Of a stretch of 64,000 bases of DNA, positions 62,692 to 64,000 are shown piece after piece (position 1 is the first letter of the stretch; each line of letters starts with the position of its first letter). The translations under genes were made by a program, and so were the position numbers. The DNA is from Osedax fenrisi. Lineage: Eukaryota; Annelida; Polychaeta; Sabellida; Siboglinidae. The notes beneath the pieces are model-generated. The model saw nothing but the letters and a program-made list of their open reading frames with translations, was not told where the DNA came from and ran no database searches. The stretch covers positions 186,001-250,000 of the forward strand of contig CAXHSG010000177.1 in NCBI GenBank assembly GCA_964019155.1, given 5' to 3'.

Positions 62692-64000
62692 CATGGGTAT
62701 TAATGATAGCATTAGTTTTAAGTATAACATGGGATTTAATGATAGCATTAGTTTTAAGTATAGCATGGGTGTTAATGATAACATTAGTTTTAATGATAGC
62801 ATTAGTTTTAAGTATAGCATGGGTATTAATGATAGCATTAGTTTTAATGATAGCATGGGTGTTAATGATAGCATTAGTTTTAATGATAGCATGGGTGTTA
62901 ATGATAGCATTAGTTTTAAGTATAGCATGGATGTTAATGATATCTTTAGTTTTAAGTATAGCATGGGTGTTAATGATAGCATTAGTTTTAAGTATAGCAT
63001 GGGTTTTAATGATATCATTAGTTTTAAGTATAGCATGGGCGTTAATGATATCATTAGTTTTAAGTATAGCATGGGTGTTAATGATAGCTTTAGTTTTAAG
63101 TATAGCATGGGTGTTAATGATAGCTTTAGTTTTAAGTATAGCATGGGTGTTAATAATAGCATTAGTTTTAAGTATAGCATGGATGTTAATGATATCTTTA
63201 GTTTTAAGTATAGCATGGGTGTCAATGATAGCATTAGTTTTAAGTATAGCATGGGTTTTAATGATATCATTAGTTTTAAGTATAGCATGGGCGTTAATGA
63301 TATCATTAGTTTTAAGTATAGCATGGGTGTTAATGATAGCTTTAGTTTTAAGTATATCATGTATGTTAATGATAGCATTAGTTTTAAGTATAGCATGGGT
63401 GTCAATGATAGCATTAGTTTTAAGTATAGCATGGATGATAGTGATAGTATTAGTTATAAGTATAGCATGGGTATTAATGATAGCATTAGTTTTAAGTATA
63501 GCATGGGTGTCAATGATAGCATTAGTTTTAAGTATAGCATGGATGTTAATGATATCATTAGTTTTAAGTATAGCATGGGTGTTAATGATAACATTAGTTT
63601 TAATGATAGCATTAGTTTTAAGTATAGCATGGGTATTAATGATAGCATTAGTTTTAAGTATAGCATGGGTGTTAATGATAGCATTAGTTTTAATGATAGC
63701 ATGGGTGTTAATGATAGCATTAGTTTTAATGATAGCATTATTTTTAAGTATAGCATGGGTATTAATGATAGCATTAGTTTTAAGTATAGCATGGGTGTTA
63801 ATAATAGCTTTACTTTTAAGTATAACATGGATGTAATGATAGCATTAGTTTTAAGTATAGCATGGGTGTTAATGATAACATTAGTTTTAATGATAGCATT
63901 AGTTTTAAGTATAACATGGGATTTAATGATAGCATTAGTTTTAAGTATAGCATGGGTGTCAATGATAGCATTAGTTTTAAGTATAGCATGGATGTTAATG
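62692..64000 (+). repeat. 2,014-bp tandem duplication, second copy (cut by the window end)
   Basis: Homologous to 60,678-61,986. It includes the 17-mer at 63,822 and the switch into the middle-domain module at 63,907; the last 164 bases match 61,823-61,986. The window ends on a unit boundary inside this copy, so about 705 bp of a full second copy should lie beyond it. Confidence 0.85.

Larger units (their letters stand above)
49413..63838 (+). repeat. Class D 17-mers (ATAACATGGATGTAATG), 5 sites
   Basis: One T missing from GATGTTAATG. Unit starts: 49,413, 53,532, 57,562, 61,808 and 63,822, so spacings are 4,119, 4,030, 4,246 and 2,014. The class is confined to the right domain. It always follows the linked TAATAATAGCTTTACTTTT unit, so it arose on one HOR founder. 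A single further 17-mer, ATAGCATGGGTTTAAAG, lies at 49,501. Confidence 0.9.
1..64000 (+). repeat. Satellite DNA array, 18-bp unit organised as a 36-bp dimer
   Basis: The whole window is a head-to-tail array. Unit a is ATAGCATTAGTTTTAAGT and unit b is ATAGCATGGGTGTTAATG; they usually alternate as a 36-bp dimer. Unit c, ATAGCATTAGTTTTAATG, is interspersed and shifts the a/b alternation by one unit without changing the 18-bp register. Every unit I read has the same orientation; no inverted segment was seen. Counting 44 one-base-short units, 64,044/18 gives exactly 3,558 units. Dimer G+C is 11/36, with nine G and two C on the + strand. Variation is mostly substitution, concentrated in the GGGTG part of unit b. 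Known context: arrays like this are typical of eukaryotic heterochromatin. Taxon and chromosomal position are not determinable from the sequence. There is no unique flanking DNA, so the array is longer than 64 kb. Confidence 0.97.

Noticed and set aside
1..64000. CRISPR array
   Set aside because: Units are contiguous 18-mers with no unique spacers, no leader and no cas genes.
1..64000. Centromere protein B box or other known centromeric motif
   Set aside because: The CENP-B box needs TTCG and CGGG cores. C is almost absent from the + strand and no such cores were seen, so a centromeric role stays an untested possibility.
1..64000. Telomeric repeat or G-quadruplex tract
   Set aside because: No TTAGGG-like tandem is present. 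There is at most one GGG per 36 bp, too widely spaced for a usual intramolecular quadruplex.
1..64000. Embedded transposable element, tRNA or other unique insertion
   Set aside because: The 18-bp register is accounted for along the whole window (3,558 units, 44 of 17 bp), leaving no room for foreign sequence.
1..64000. Prokaryotic, plasmid or phage origin
   Set aside because: No coding regions, RNA genes, replication or mobile functions in 64 kb, and a nested HOR satellite is a eukaryotic nuclear pattern. I could not name the taxon.

Overview
The whole 64 kb is one uninterrupted, head-to-tail satellite DNA array. I find no gene, RNA gene, transposon, CRISPR array or unique sequence in it, and the array runs off both ends. 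The basic unit is 18 bp. Two unit types normally alternate: type a (ATAGCATTAGTTTTAAGT) and type b (ATAGCATGGGTGTTAATG), giving a 36-bp dimer. A third type, c (ATAGCATTAGTTTTAATG), has the left part of a and the right end of b. The dimer is about 31% G+C and strongly strand-asymmetric: 9 G to 2 C on the + strand. A tandem array of this size, with nested higher-order repeats (HORs), is what eukaryotic nuclear heterochromatin (centromeric, pericentromeric, subtelomeric or B/sex-chromosome satellite) looks like. The sequence does not identify the species.

The length can be fully accounted for. The window begins and ends on unit boundaries. I count 44 units shortened by one base, and (64,000 + 44)/18 = 3,558 exactly. 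So I see about 3,558 units, 44 of them 17-mers, and no net insertions. The 17-mers fall into six sequence classes spread by duplication. They act as landmarks for the larger architecture.

Layout. (1) 1-16.7 kb, left domain: a 4,191-bp HOR (about 5.77-9.96 kb, then 9.96-14.3 kb) and a near-perfect 2,302-bp tandem duplication (12,109-16,712). (2) 16.7-42.9 kb, middle domain: more heterogeneous, with a 953-bp near-perfect duplication (19,288-21,193), a 2,897/1,493-bp spaced family (22.5-28.8 kb), a 3,182-bp duplication with a 252-bp internal loss (30.5-36.6 kb) and smaller duplications at 36.7-39.3 and 40.6-42.9 kb. (3) About 42.9-46.2 kb: a block of left-domain type, 38-44 kb from its best matches, with a chimeric switch near 44.47 kb. 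(4) 45.4-64 kb, right domain: four copies of a roughly 4.1-kb HOR (4,120, 4,119, 4,030 and about 4,243 bp), then a fresh 2,014-bp duplication that the window cuts through.

Long open reading frames exist on both strands, up to about 1,476 codons. They are by-products of an 18-nt unit, a multiple of three, whose consensus lacks stops in four of six frames. I do not annotate them as genes. The interest here lies in how the array evolves: visible unequal exchange, a length-neutral conversion-like tract, stepwise variant lineages, and variants carrying CpG or a 14-bp palindrome arranged by the HOR structure. All comparisons were made by eye and by coordinate arithmetic, so identities are approximate unless I list the differences.
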